DNA from: Actinostola sp. cb2023
Lineage: Eukaryota; Cnidaria; Anthozoa; Actiniaria; Actinostolidae
Direction: 5' to 3'
Assembly (NCBI GenBank): GCA_033675265.1
Contig: JAUJYZ010000802.1
Coordinates: forward strand, 147,001-211,000
DNA length: 64,000 bases
A program made the translations under genes and the position numbers. This document shows positions 23,809-34,404 of this stretch, one piece after another (positions within the stretch are counted from its first letter, which is position 1; every line of letters begins with the position of its first letter). A model generated the notes under the pieces. That model ran no database searches. It was not told the origin of the DNA and saw nothing but the letters and a program-made list of their open reading frames with translations.

Positions 23809-26800
23809 ACAAATTCATCAGACAAAACAAAACTTATTGAAATCATTTGTGGTATAAATACATTATATGTCATGCCAGTACTTAAATACTTAGTACTCCA
23901 GTAGGGTAATGCCTATAATGACTGCATATAATATTATAGGAACATACCTTTCATTTTGTCCTACACAGTTAAACATCATGACTATACACCAAAACAACAT
24001 TCTGAAGCTTCCCCATGATCTACTAATAATGGTAAGTATGTCCATCCTACAAACACTGAAACAACTATCACATCCCACATACATTCACCATGTCTCATAT
24101 TTAGTTATTAATTATTCAACAATTTAATTAACATTTTCTTTCCTACAGATTTAACAATCACAGGATACATACACCTCCTCTCTGAAGTAAAGATATAAAC
24201 AAAGAAAAGAAAAGCTATTTTGACATTGACCATACAAACTCCACCTGACACTTCCCAGCGAGGTATTATGCATCTCCTCAACTGAGAAAAGATCTAAAAG
24301 ATCTCGAAACAAGACATACAGCTGTGCAGATACAACATGGAAACCTAATTAACAAACAAAGGAAATTAATGCAAATACAATGGATTACATTAAGCAAATT
24401 CAAGTCAATTCAACTTTTTCAACTATGCACCAAAGTTCAGTTCACGACTATACAAGTTATGTGATATTTTACCCCTGCTTATTTATGATGTCAGAGTGAA
24501 AGTCAAGCAAATCAGAGGAAAAACAAAATAATAGTCTATGGGCAACCTTGCTTCAAAGGTGACAGCATTATTATTACTGATGGAAGTGCACAAGAAAAAC
24601 TACAAATTTGGGAAAATGACATTGAAAAGGTCACCAGAGGAAAGGCCATATATACCATATTCAAAACTCAGCAACAATAACACAAACTGAAGACCTTGAT
24701 ATCTTTTGAAGACAACAATAAGTAAACATATTCCATGTTGTTTAGTTAGAAAGTTAGTTTCAGTTGCAATAAAGTTTGATTTGTTTGTGTTTTAGCACAA
24801 TACATGTAGTTCATTTGTTTCATGCACTGTAGTCATGTCAATGCCAGTTAACCAGGCTTGACAAAAACTTCACTCAGTTTGAAGACCTTGTTAGATGATA
24901 TTGGATTGGTAGTTTGTTTGAACTCTGAATTCGATCCAACATCATCCAACATGGTTCCCTGGGGGATGCTCATTTCTACCTCTACCGGAAATGTTTAAAA
25001 TGAACATGACATGTTTAGCCCCTAAAAGATGATAATATGCATGGTTTTCACCGACATCCTAAAGGATACCAAACTTATAGTGAGATTGTAGTAAAAAAGA
25101 ACTGGTTCAATCTGATTTTCAGAATCATATCTCAGTATACTTTACAACTTTTAAGTCAGACCACTGTGTAAGAGACCATTTTTACTAACAAAGTAGCCAC
25201 ATGCAGTCCTAGACTGCCTATTTTTAGAAGTTGTTGGCATCCATAGCATTTTTTAACTAGAGGGCTGCATTTGCCTAGCAGCCGCATAGCAGCCGCAAGT
25301 GGAAAGTACCCTCGTGCACATTGCCACTTTTCTCTCGATTTTTTGGATTCTGCAAGAGAAATAATAATAATAATAATAATAATGACTTTATTTAAGTGTC
25401 AAGGTATTTATATACAACTCAAATTGGGTGGAACACTATAATTTAATATATATATCATATACAGTCATTCGCAAAAATTCTGGCCGCCATGATATATCAA
25501 TATATCAATATATCGGGTGCATTATGGGTAATAAAAAAAATCGAAAATTCCCCTTAAAGCGGTTAACATCAGCAAATTGGTAGAAATATTTAGTATAATG
25601 CTTATTTTGGTCTTACGTTTCAGTGTTGTTTGTAAGCTTTGCTTCATTTAATAAGTAGAGGTAATCATACGGTTTCGAGTTCAATTTGGAAATAATTTGC
25701 ACAAGTTTGTTTTTCAAAGAGTATCAAAATTGCACGAGCCCGTGATAACTAACTATACGTTTGGCAGAGAGCGGACTGGAACATAAATTCAAATCGAAAC
25801 GTTCGTTTGGCCAGGAATCAACTTACTGGCAACTAGTAGGGGACAACAGAGGCCAGAAAGGTCAATGATACGAAACGTTCGTTTGGCCAGGCAACTAACA
25901 GGGGACAAACAAGAATAAGAATCGACAACAGATAAGTACAACTCGTAGCATATTTATTACTATTCAAATACACAAAACGTCTTTGTCCTAGGGCCCTTGG
26001 TCTAAGTAATAACTCTCATCATTTGTAAGTAATAATAATTTCTAATGTTCCTGCTTGCTATTGATAATAATATAATAGTAATAATAATAATTTCTTATGT
26101 TCCTGCTTGCTATTGAGACTCGTTCAATGCAGTTCTGCATTTTGTTTAATGTACTTTTGCCTACGTCTATTTTAATTCAGTTTCATTTTTCTGTTTGTTT
26201 TGTCATGCCTTTTGCTTGCTGTTAATTCTTGGTCTGCCAGTTTCTAATTGTCGATCATTTGGTCTATTCCGGCTTTCTGGTTGATCCAAGTACTTTTGTT
26301 GAGTCTGGCTTTCATTGACATTCGAAGACATTCGAAGAGATATTGCTGGATAAGATTTGATTCTCTTTGTTTGTATGTTTGTTGTTTGTTGTTAAAACTG
26401 TTTCATATTCTGTCTCTACTTTCTCTACTTGATGTTTTGTTGGTCTTTTTACAAAAAATTTCCAATCATGTTGATCTTGTCGTCTTTCCTCTTAAATCTC
26501 CTTTTCTCTTTTAGTAATGTTTCCTTTCCTCTGCTAAAATCGTTGAACACACGCTTTAATTCCATTGCTTTGTATTGATCTTATTCTTCCCTTCATTCTC
26601 ACTTTGTTCTGTACTTCTCTTGGACGTTTATGGCTCAAGAGTTTCTGAGGTATCTTTGTTCTTTGTCCGTTTTAGTTGTTCATTTTGCTCAATTCTGAGG
26701 TGGGCATTTTTTTATTGTCTCTTTGACGGTCATCTCTTTGATCTTCACCGCTATCTCTAGTTCTATTTCATTCCGTTCTGTGGCATCTTTGTTCTTTGTT

Positions 26801-27952
26801 TGTGAATCTTTCCTCTGTTATGTTCTTGATCTTGATAATATCATAATTGCTCTCCACGGATGTTAGCTAAGATCATCACCTCTTAGTTAGCTACTATCAT
26901 CATTTTTCCATCTTTCACTTTCATATACTTTTGCTGTGTTGCTTAATCTTGTATAGTGGTTTGTATAGTGTTTGTTTTTTCCAACTCTGTTTTTTATTTT
27001 TAATCTTGATGTATGTTATATTTGATGTATGTTTGATGGTTTTTTAAGGTATGTCGGGTGGTCTATCAGTTAGAGTTTCCTTCCATTCCTCATCTGTTCT
27101 GAGGTGGTATGAGTGTATGGAATTGTCTGAATTTGAATCTGTACTTGCTTTTTTTTTCCCATCGTCTTGTCTATTAGCTTTTGTCTCATCTGTGAAGCAA
27201 GTTTAATTCTACAAGTTTCTCTCTTGCTTCACCTGTTATCTGATATATTTCTTGTAGTCTTCAAGCGATAAGAGTAACTTTGTTATTCTGTAGACAGTAT
27301 TATCCCATTAATCCTTCTCTCTTCAAGCGTTTGAAATAACTTTGTTGGTCTGTAAGCAACGGTCATTAATCTTTCTCTCTCACTCTATTTCTGTAGATGA
27401 TTCTCTTTGTAATAGTAATTCTTTGTTATTCTGTCGTCTATCGCTATCTCTCTCTTTTTTTGATTGCTTTCTTTTACCAACTTTGTTTTTTTATGGATTT
27501 GATTTAGGTTTTCCATTCTTGATTTCGCTACTAGTTCTTTCTCATTTGAATTGTATTACTTGGCTTTGTTCTAATCTATGTTTTCAGGTTGGGCACTTAT
27601 TTGTACCCCTTCTTGGTTTCATTTCTGTGTAGCTGGCTGCTTTAGGACTAATAATACTTTTTCTTTTACTTTTTTCCTTCGTTTTTGGTAAATCCCATGT
27701 TGACAACTAATCTCACACCAAATACTTACTTTCCTTGTCTTTCCTTATCTTATCCTTTCTTCCTATCTAATAAGTTCTCCTAAGTCACACAGCCGCTTCT
27801 TTACTCAGGTCCGTCAAGATCCTCAAGACCCAAGCTTTTTTTTCTGACGCTAAGGGAGATAAAATTATTCATTAATTTTGACTTCCTTATCGACTGAAGA
27901 AGAGCTGAAGAAGAGCATATTATCTTACCATGGATGACCTCTTGCATGGAGT
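23809..27952. other. No gene seen; 3' part of Helentron then T-rich intergenic
   Basis: 23809 to about 25200 is probably Helentron 3' sequence. Beyond it there is an ATA/AAT microsatellite near 25365-25385, a duplicated block with CGAAACGTTCGTTTGGCCAG (25796 and 25872), a duplicated block with ATGTTCCTGCTTGCTATTGA (26045 and 26097), and a long pyrimidine-rich region (26150-27850). Open frames at 26248, 26575 and 27342 are low-complexity hydrophobic products of the T-richness. Confidence 0.55.
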
Positions 27953-28024
27953 TTCTCGGTAGTATAGTGGTGAGTATCCCCGCCTGTCATGCGGGAGACC
28001 GGGGTTCGATTCCCTGCCGGGGAG
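27953..28024 (+). tRNA. tRNA-Asp (GTC)
   Basis: A 72-nt cloverleaf. The acceptor arm pairs TTCTCGG with CCGGGGA with two G-U pairs. The anticodon stem CCCGC/GCGGG holds loop CTGTCAT with anticodon GTC. The T arm is CGGGG TTCGATT CCCTG, and A and B box-like segments are intact (TAGTATAGTGG and GGTTCGATTCC). Discriminator G at 28024; CCA is not encoded, as expected for a eukaryotic gene. It is convergent with the ETS-like gene and ends about 35 bp from its inferred 3' end. Confidence 0.88.
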
Positions 28025-28059
28025 AAACATTTTTATTCTATTTCACCTCGCGCCAAACC

Positions 28060-29084
28060 TCACTTCCGCTTTCCCTCGGTCAACAAAGGTGAATTCAACT
28101 CCGATTCAAACCCAAATAATTTCTCCGCGTCAAAATCTTCTAATAGGCTCGGATCGAACCCCAACAACTGCTCCAGGTCACAACTAAACCAGTACACCAT
28201 TTTATCTCCTTTCACTTTAAAGACCGGGTTGTTTCTGTTTTGTTTTTTTTTTTGGAAGCGATGGCACCACGGATGGAGTCTACAGTCAGATAATTGTTAT
28301 TCATTGTCTTTATCTTCTCTCCCCATTTCCACGCCATTGCTTCAACCTGCTTCACTCTGAATTCAAACGTCTCTTTCATGGTCCACTCTATTACTTCGCT
28401 TTCTTCAGCCAACTCGTAAATGAATTGACACAATTGCACAGTCTTCTTTACATCAAAGTCAAGATTCAATTTTTCAATGTCGCAAAGGAAACGGTAGGTC
28501 AACTTTTCATCTTTCCTTTCGAGGAATTTAAATTTGACAAGGTAATCCATCGAAGCGAGAATTGACCGTGTGGTGATGGTGTTGCGATTCTTTCTAGCTT
28601 TCCACAACTCCACAAACGACTCTGGTTGAGTGACCTCGAACTCAAAGTTCTCTCCCCCTGTCCACTGAACCACTTCGCTCTTCTTCAGCAAAAGCTCTAA
28701 TGCAAACTGCCATAGTTTGTATTGATCTTTTTTCACTAGAGCTTTTCTTTCTTCCTCCATTACCGTTCTTTCTTCCCCCATTACCGATTTGATGTAACTT
28801 CCAAAGCGATACTTCCTTTTTTCAACTCTCATCAAGAACTTTCTTCTACAATGGTCGCTCAGATCGTGTGAAAATGCAGTTTTTCTCCCGTTGATTTTTG
28901 TGTCTCCCCATTTCACGGCCAACCACTCTGGTTCCTTGATCTTGAACTCTGCTTCTTCTTTTTGGGTCCACTCCACGCACTCACTTCCCTCCTCCAACTC
29001 CTCCAATAAAAATTGCCACAAACGAATTCTTCCGACTCCCGAGTATCTTTCCATTTTCATCCTGAACTGTTTATCGTCTTCCAT
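28060..29084 (-). CDS. Single-exon protein with three tandem ETS-like winged-helix domains
   Basis: ATG at 29084; the uninterrupted frame stops at 28212 (290 residues). Three repeats have the ETS signature of tryptophans and spacing: residues 22-97 (LWQFLLEELEEG, then VEWT, EFKIKEPEWLAVKWG), 124-203 (LWQFALELLLKK, VVQWT, VELWKARK) and from 216 (LCQFIYELAEE, VIEWT, AWKWGEKIK). The third is cut short by an 11-A run (28243-28253). One frame over, its missing wing (FKVKGDKMVYWF) and a tail continue to a stop at 28060, so a one-base indel in the run explains the break. ETS domains bind GGA-core DNA through helix 3; here the RALRYY-type arginine helix is not conserved, so DNA binding is uncertain. 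Known ETS factors have one ETS domain. No introns are seen, so a retrocopy or transposon cargo is possible. The tandem-ETS reading rests on motif spacing alone. Confidence 0.6.
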
Positions 29085-29147
29085 GATTGTATTTTTGAAT
29101 TATTTTGTGCTCTCTTCCTTTTATTGACTTCCTCTTTCACCTCAGAC

Positions 29148-29575
29148 GCCAAACTGCGCGAGGAATTTATTTCGACGCGAAAGGGACACATTCCCGCGAA
29201 AGGGACTAAACGGTTTGAAATGGACTCGCTCAACTGATTATGGGCAATACAAACGAGCGTAGCGCGAAAAACACCTATGTGGTAATGTAAACTTTTCAAA
29301 TAAATTTGTTAGTACAGTGGTAGTATCTTCGCTTGTCGTGCGAGAGACCGGGGTTCGATTCCCTGCCGAGGAGTTTGCATTTTTATTTGAGGAATTTATT
29401 TTCAAGTCTGACTTCCGCTTCTTTTCCAATCTGACTTCCGCTTCCACCACTTACGCCAAACTGCGCGAGGAATTTATTTCGACGCGAAAGGGACTCGGCA
29501 AACGCCAAACTACGCGAGGAATTTATTTCGACGCGAAAGGGACACATTCCTCCGAAAGGGACAAAACGCGTTTGA
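29148..29575. repeat. Direct repeats of a roughly 75-bp block
   Basis: GAGGAATTTATTTCGACGCG occurs at about 29158, 29467 and 29517, each followed by AAAGGGAC. The blocks bracket the tRNA-like copy at 29311 and separate the ETS-like gene from the transposase. Confidence 0.8.
29311..29375 (+). pseudogene. tRNA-Asp-derived pseudogene
   Basis: The D-loop-like TTAGTACAGTGG, anticodon arm TCGC TTGTCGT GCGA (GTC) and T arm GGGGTTCGATTCCCTG match the tRNA-Asp at 27953, but the 5' acceptor strand does not pair with the 3' end and the anticodon stem is short. It could be a dead tRNA copy or a SINE head. Confidence 0.6.
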
Positions 29576-29589
29576 AATGGAGGGTCCAG

Positions 29590-31927
29590 AGTGTCCCTCT
29601 TACTACTGTGCCTAAGTACCTGTACTGCCTGTGAAGAATTAAGTGCTGATGTCTGTGATGTTGCCGTTGAGCTCAGTATACCGCCAGTAGTGCTAGTAGG
29701 TTTGGGGGCGACAGATGTGACGGGAATGTATGTATTTAATGTGATGGCAGAACTCCCAGCACCACAATCCAAGCCTTTCTGGGTTGAAGTGGAAGGTGTT
29801 CCTGTCGATGGGTTCTGAACATAACCTTCAACCACACCTTTTTGCCGTACGTTGGAATTGGCTGGGCCTTTCCGCCTTTGGGTTGCTTTTGTTTTCTTTG
29901 CCCCACGTCCAGCAGGAAGATCCATGTGCATAAGGGCATCTATTTTTGAGGGTCCTTGGTTTGATGCCCGATACCATTTCAGAAAATTGGCTAAGGAACC
30001 ATCAACTTCAGCAACGGCTAATGTATGAGCACAAATGCTGTAAGTAGTAAACCTTATGCAAGTGCTGCTACACACATAGTAGTTTCCTTGACGCACAGCA
30101 CGCTTCATGCTTACTATGTAAGAAGGGACATTAAAAGTCTCGTTTGTAACATAGCGTACAGGGTTATCCCCCTTTCCAGGATCTTTTATAATGGCTTCGT
30201 CCTTGCACAGTAAAATTGCGGCAGCAGCGTCGCGGTACATTCTAGCGAGTATACTGAAGGGAACTCGAATAATACCACAATTTTCAATCGGGATACTCAA
30301 CAGTGGCAGAGTTGTATTTTCACCTTCAGAAGTTGCTTCTTGTAGATCGATCGGAATGACATCATCATTTTTTACAGGGAGCTCCCGAAACTTCTTTAGA
30401 GCGGCTTCTTGTTGCATCTTCGACTTTCTGTAAAACAGTGTCTCCTTCATGGTGTTGTCCCTGTATTTATCGTCGACCCTCAATTCTCCTATTCCTATCA
30501 TTGCAAGATCTTCCTCTGTCCTTTGTCGTTTTACGGTGTTCTGAAGTAATCGCGCGAACTCGGGTATAGAAAGCTTTCTTTTTCCTGTTAACATCTTTTC
30601 ACGCCGAAGAACAGAGTTCATACACTCATTTGCATTTTGATCATATACTGACGGAGGCCAACCTAGTCCAGCCATGGACCGGCGGTCATTGTATTTTTAA
30701 TAACATCTGCTTTATCACTTTTGAAAGTATTGCACAAAACTCTCTCCTTGAGGATGAAGTGAAGCCCATTTACTATTTAAGTCTGCTATGTTTGCTTCGA
30801 AATCAGTTGCATCTATAGAGTCTATGAGACCAGGGGCCCGTTTCTCGAAAGCCCCGAAAGCTTATCGGGCCCGAAAAGTGTTTCTTTAAACATCTATATC
30901 TTCAAAACGAAGTAGTTTACAGACATGAAACTTTGCATGAAGGGAAAGTTTGTTCATATTAAAAACATGTCAAAAGAACGGCTTTGTAGAGTAAGTGTCT
31001 CAGATTTCTGGGATGTCTTTTCGGGCCCGTAAAGTTATCGGGTCTTTCGAGAAACGGGTCCCTGGCAGTACTTGAACCAAAATCTTTACCAAAGATGTCA
31101 TTCCGTATAATTAATATCGGCAGCTTTGCCCGAAATACTCAGTTCACTCAATTTGGATATAATATTATCTTTCATGTGAATGTCACACAACAAATGCAGA
31201 GCAAATGGAAGTGGTCTCCCAAATCCCTCTGCCAATGCCTTCTCCCCATCAGTTCCATAAACAAGTACATTTTGTATGTTGGCATTCAGCTTTACCATTG
31301 TGGAAGCCAGCTCGTAGTAACTGGCAGCTTCTTTTTTGTGATTGATCAGCGTGGGCCCTATCCGGACGGGGTGCTGTCCATGTTTGGTTCGTAGAAGGTG
31401 TCTGTACGTGGTAAGGGTAACATAATACTTGCCGAAATTAAAGGTGGGGTCTACTCCTAATACGCAAAACTGGGATGGATTTGTGCAAAATCTTTCAATG
31501 TCTTTTAGTTGATGATTTGTAGCAAGCACAACGTTTGGATCAGAGGCAGTTTCAACTTTACGTACAAAAGCGTTCTCTGGGTCTCTATTGCCCTCCTTCA
31601 GCATTTCCATCAATTCCAGCACAGTATCGATGGGCTTTTCTCCTATATTTTTCTTCAAATTCTTTACCTGTTGTATATTTCTTGGGTGGCTTGCTGCGTT
31701 TTTAAAGTCTGAAATCGATCCCTTCTCTTCTATACTCCGATAAAAGACAGATTTGGGAGGATCACTTTCAGCAATCTGTTTCAAATTTTCCATTGTTGTA
31801 TGGGAAGTCCTATAATATTCCGAGGACTGATCCTTTGAGTTGCCATGTGCTTTTACCTGTACTTCGTGCTCCTCTTTGTCAAATACATATTGCACGAAAA
31901 CCAGTTCGTGGGTCACACCATTTTGTT
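29590..31927 (-). pseudogene. MULE-like transposase with SWIM zinc finger, main exon (interrupted)
   Basis: The exon starts after an acceptor (TTCCAG) at 31927. The frame to 31098 holds a MULE-type catalytic core: [10 protein letters not shown] with the first Asp, YGTDGEKAL with the second, and [11 protein letters not shown] 235-bp MITE (30831-31065) sits inside the gene. Beyond it coding resumes (GLIDSIDATDFE), shifts frame once near 30710, and continues at 30675 (AGLGWPPSVYDQNANE). A SWIM finger is visible as YYVCSSTC...SICAHTLAV. The open frame runs on to 29383 into the direct-repeat block, but the real C-terminus is probably near 29590. Several breaks make this a pseudogene unless the indels are sequencing errors. 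Confidence 0.65.
30831..31065. mobile_element. MITE inserted in the transposase gene
   Basis: It starts CAGGGGCCCGTTTCTCGAAA and ends with the inverted form (TTTCGAGAAACGGGTCCCTG). The centre has a second inverted pair around TATCGGGCCCG. 235 bp, no ORF. I could not identify a convincing target duplication. Confidence 0.75.
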
Positions 31928-32201
31928 CTGGAAGTCAATATAAAAATACAGACATGCATTAATTGTTTAACGTTTGAATGGTGTAAATATAGAATGTAGA
32001 ACCACATCTCACACTCTCAAGTCGGTCTCCCTCGCATCCGTTTTTAGTCTCGTTACGTGACGGACTAACTCTCAAGGGAGAGTGTTTGAATTAATTCGAA
32101 AAACCCGGAACACGCCCACATGTCCCCAATAAGTATAGGTGCAATAAAGGTTTTCTGTAATTTCTGTGTTCTGTGTTCTACCACGTTTTGATGTTTGTCT
32201 A

Positions 32202-32787
32202 CAGTGGAACCCCGATATAACGATGTGCCAAGGGACTGGCCAAATTAGATCGTTATATCGGGCCGTCGTTACAACGAATTCTCGATATAACGATGTGCCA
32301 AGGGACTGACCAAATTAGATCGTTATATCGGGCCGTCGTTACAACGAATTCCCGATATAACGATTTTTCGGGAATAGACCCAAAAATATCGTTATATCGG
32401 GTATCGTTAATAATTGATTTTTCATGTGGTGCCCGTTGTGCCTTATAGCTGTACCGGCGATGTAATCCCTATCGTAACAAACTGTTAACAGACACGTTAC
32501 AGTCTTTATGCAATGAGAACTAAAGGATTTTAGTATTGTCATATCTTTTCAAGTGTTAAACCTACCTTTTTCATCGCGCAATGATTTATTTTATCGTTAT
32601 ATCAGGGTAAATTTTACGTTTGGGCTGCCAGATTGTGATCGTTATATCGGGAATATCGTTATATCGAGTATCGTTATATCGGGATTTTTCTCCATACATT
32701 TACTGTAACATTTGCCGGGCTGTCAAATGTTGATCGTTATACCGGGAACATCGTTATATCGAGTATCGTTATATCGAGGTTCCACTG
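32202..32787. mobile_element. 586-bp TA-flanked MITE, Tc1/pogo-like ends
   Basis: It begins CAGTGGAACCCCGATATAAC and ends with the inverted form, with one mismatch over 23 bp. TA flanks both ends (32200-32201 and 32788-32789). Inside, a roughly 75-bp block is tandemly repeated at the left, and the phrase CGTTATATCGGG recurs in both orientations across the element. No transposase ORF. Confidence 0.85.
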
Positions 32788-33297
32788 TATCAACCACTAA
32801 CTAAACGAGCTGTTGGAGACAGCCAATGGCATGTGATGAAACATGTGATGAAACATGGACAGGGTGGACGATGGACGATGAACGATATCGGTACCCTTAC
32901 CTGTGTACCACTAAATACTTTTTTAAACATGCCTCGATAAATTAAAAACTTTTTATTGCTTTCGTGTTTCCCCTTTTTTAAATCGAATCTTGGCAATACT
33001 CGACGGGAATACTTCGACGTGTTCTGCCTTGACAGCGAAAACAAGATTACAGGCTGTGTACAGCGTATCTCAGTTTAGCGATAAACATATGGCAGGTCGG
33101 TAACCAAGTAAGCTGCTAAGTAGTTGATTTTAAAAGGGGGAAAAAAACTCACACGAAAGCAGTAAAATGTTTTTAATTTATCGAGGCATGTTAAAAAAAG
33201 GTATTTAGTGGTACACAGGTCGTCCATCGTCCACCCTGTCCATGTTTTATCACATGCCAATAAAAAAGGGTAAAACCAAGGGAAATGGGGAAATGTT

Positions 33298-33368
33298 TGT
33301 GTTTGAGATAGCGGGGAATTCGAGATAAACGAGTTCGAGCTCAGTAGATAGCGGGGTTCAACTGTAAT
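33298..33368. mobile_element. Truncated relative of the CAGT-end MITEs
   Basis: The right end GGGGTTCAACTG followed by TA matches the mini-MITE at 13726. The interior again has GAGATAGCGGGG and ATTCGAGATAAACGAG. The left end is not clean. Confidence 0.5.
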
Positions 33369-33382
33369 TGCTTTTATCTTAC

Positions 33383-33780
33383 CTGTCAAATATATAACTA
33401 TCCGTTGCAAATCTGGGCAGACTTGTTCCGGAAAAAGCTTCTCGTACACCGGTACACACGTGCATTGGTGCTTTTATCGAATTCCTCTTTTGTTGCCTTT
33501 TGTAATGGGTTCCTTTTTGATGGCGCACGATAAAACTGTTGTTTCGTGCCCGTTGGATGCCAAGCACCAAGGTCGTCTGCTAAAACGTTCTTTACTGATG
33601 TGTCCGACATATTTGGCAGATGTGTCCACAACAAATGCTGCATTTATACAAACAGAAGTAGGAACAGCACGAGCAACAGCATCATCGCGAGGATGTAGGA
33701 GAATGTCCACCACCTTTTTGGATTTCATGCCACTGGATACACCACGTTGATAGATTGGCAACATGGAATCGTCGTGCAAG
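33383..33780 (-). pseudogene. Upstream exon region of the MULE-like transposase
   Basis: The last codons before the donor (VYEKLFPEQVCPDLQ) splice in phase with the main exon. Further upstream, protein-like stretches such as NVLADDLGAWHPTGTKQQ and KKVVDILLHPRDDAVARA lie in different frames. This is what a decayed transposase N-terminus would look like. No clean start codon can be chosen. Confidence 0.4.
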
Positions 33781-34322
33781 TAAAAAATTTTCCTATCTTC
33801 ATCGCTTGTGTCTTCATCCAGATTTCCCGCTGGTAAAGTTGCTACGTCGGGTCATCCGAATCGTCCAGAAGTCTACAAGAACACAAGATAACAAGAAATT
33901 CAAAATTATATTAATCATTTCAGTTCAAGTCACTTTTTCGTAAGTTATAATTCAAACTTAAATTGCAATTGCAAATACATGCCTTCTTTTGTGACAAATG
34001 CTGCTTTTTTGCTCTTTCTTTATTAACAATGGGAGGAGGACTAAAGAAACCCTTACGGACTTTTACAAGGTAGTCCCCCTTGCAAACTTAATTTTATTTA
34101 TGTTTTTTATTTAGGTATCAGAAATGGTAGCTGGGTAATTTTAAGCAGTACAGATATATAATGATTACTAGCTTTCAGTAAAACATATTATTTAGACAAT
34201 AATAGAGTAAAAATTATAATGAAAAATCAAATAATGGATATATTGGTTATAACTATATATAGACGATACTGTCTATGATATTGTATAGATATGATATATA
34301 ATAATATAGACACATTTTGTTA
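33781..34322. other. AT-rich intergenic, nothing recognised
   Basis: No ORF, RNA or inverted-repeat element was recognised here. Confidence 0.5.
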
Positions 34323-34372
34323 TTACTCGGGCCCAGGCCGCAGGCCGCCCGAGTTAGAAAATGCGGATTTCG

Positions 34373-34404
<32 letters not shown>

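Larger units (their letters stand above)
15950..25200 (+). mobile_element. Helentron (Helitron-2 type) remnant, approximate borders
   Basis: The coding order OTU protease, Rep, Pif1-like helicase and AP-type endonuclease is the layout known for Helentrons. The borders are tentative. A stem-loop whose arm is GTGGCTACTC starts at 15950, and the complement of its first nine bases (AGTAGCCAC) recurs at 25192-25200. Helentrons are known for short asymmetric inverted ends, but this could be chance. The coding part (16461-23808) is secure; the rest of the span is inferred. Confidence 0.5.
31928..33382 (-). other. Probable intron of the MULE-like transposase
   Basis: A donor (ACAG then GTAAGA) at 33382 and an acceptor (TTCCAG) at 31928 join two phase-1 exon ends. 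The interior contains a 586-bp TA-flanked MITE (32202-32787), a short repeat of the region around CATGTGATGAAACATG, and no further ORF. Confidence 0.55.

Noticed and set aside
26248..27632. Three hydrophobic ORFs in the T-rich region
   Set aside because: Phe/Leu/Ser-rich translations are expected from pyrimidine-rich DNA; no start context or conserved motif.
31095..31394. Plus-strand ORF opposite the MULE core
   Set aside because: Shadow of the transposase frame, which has recognisable catalytic motifs on the minus strand.
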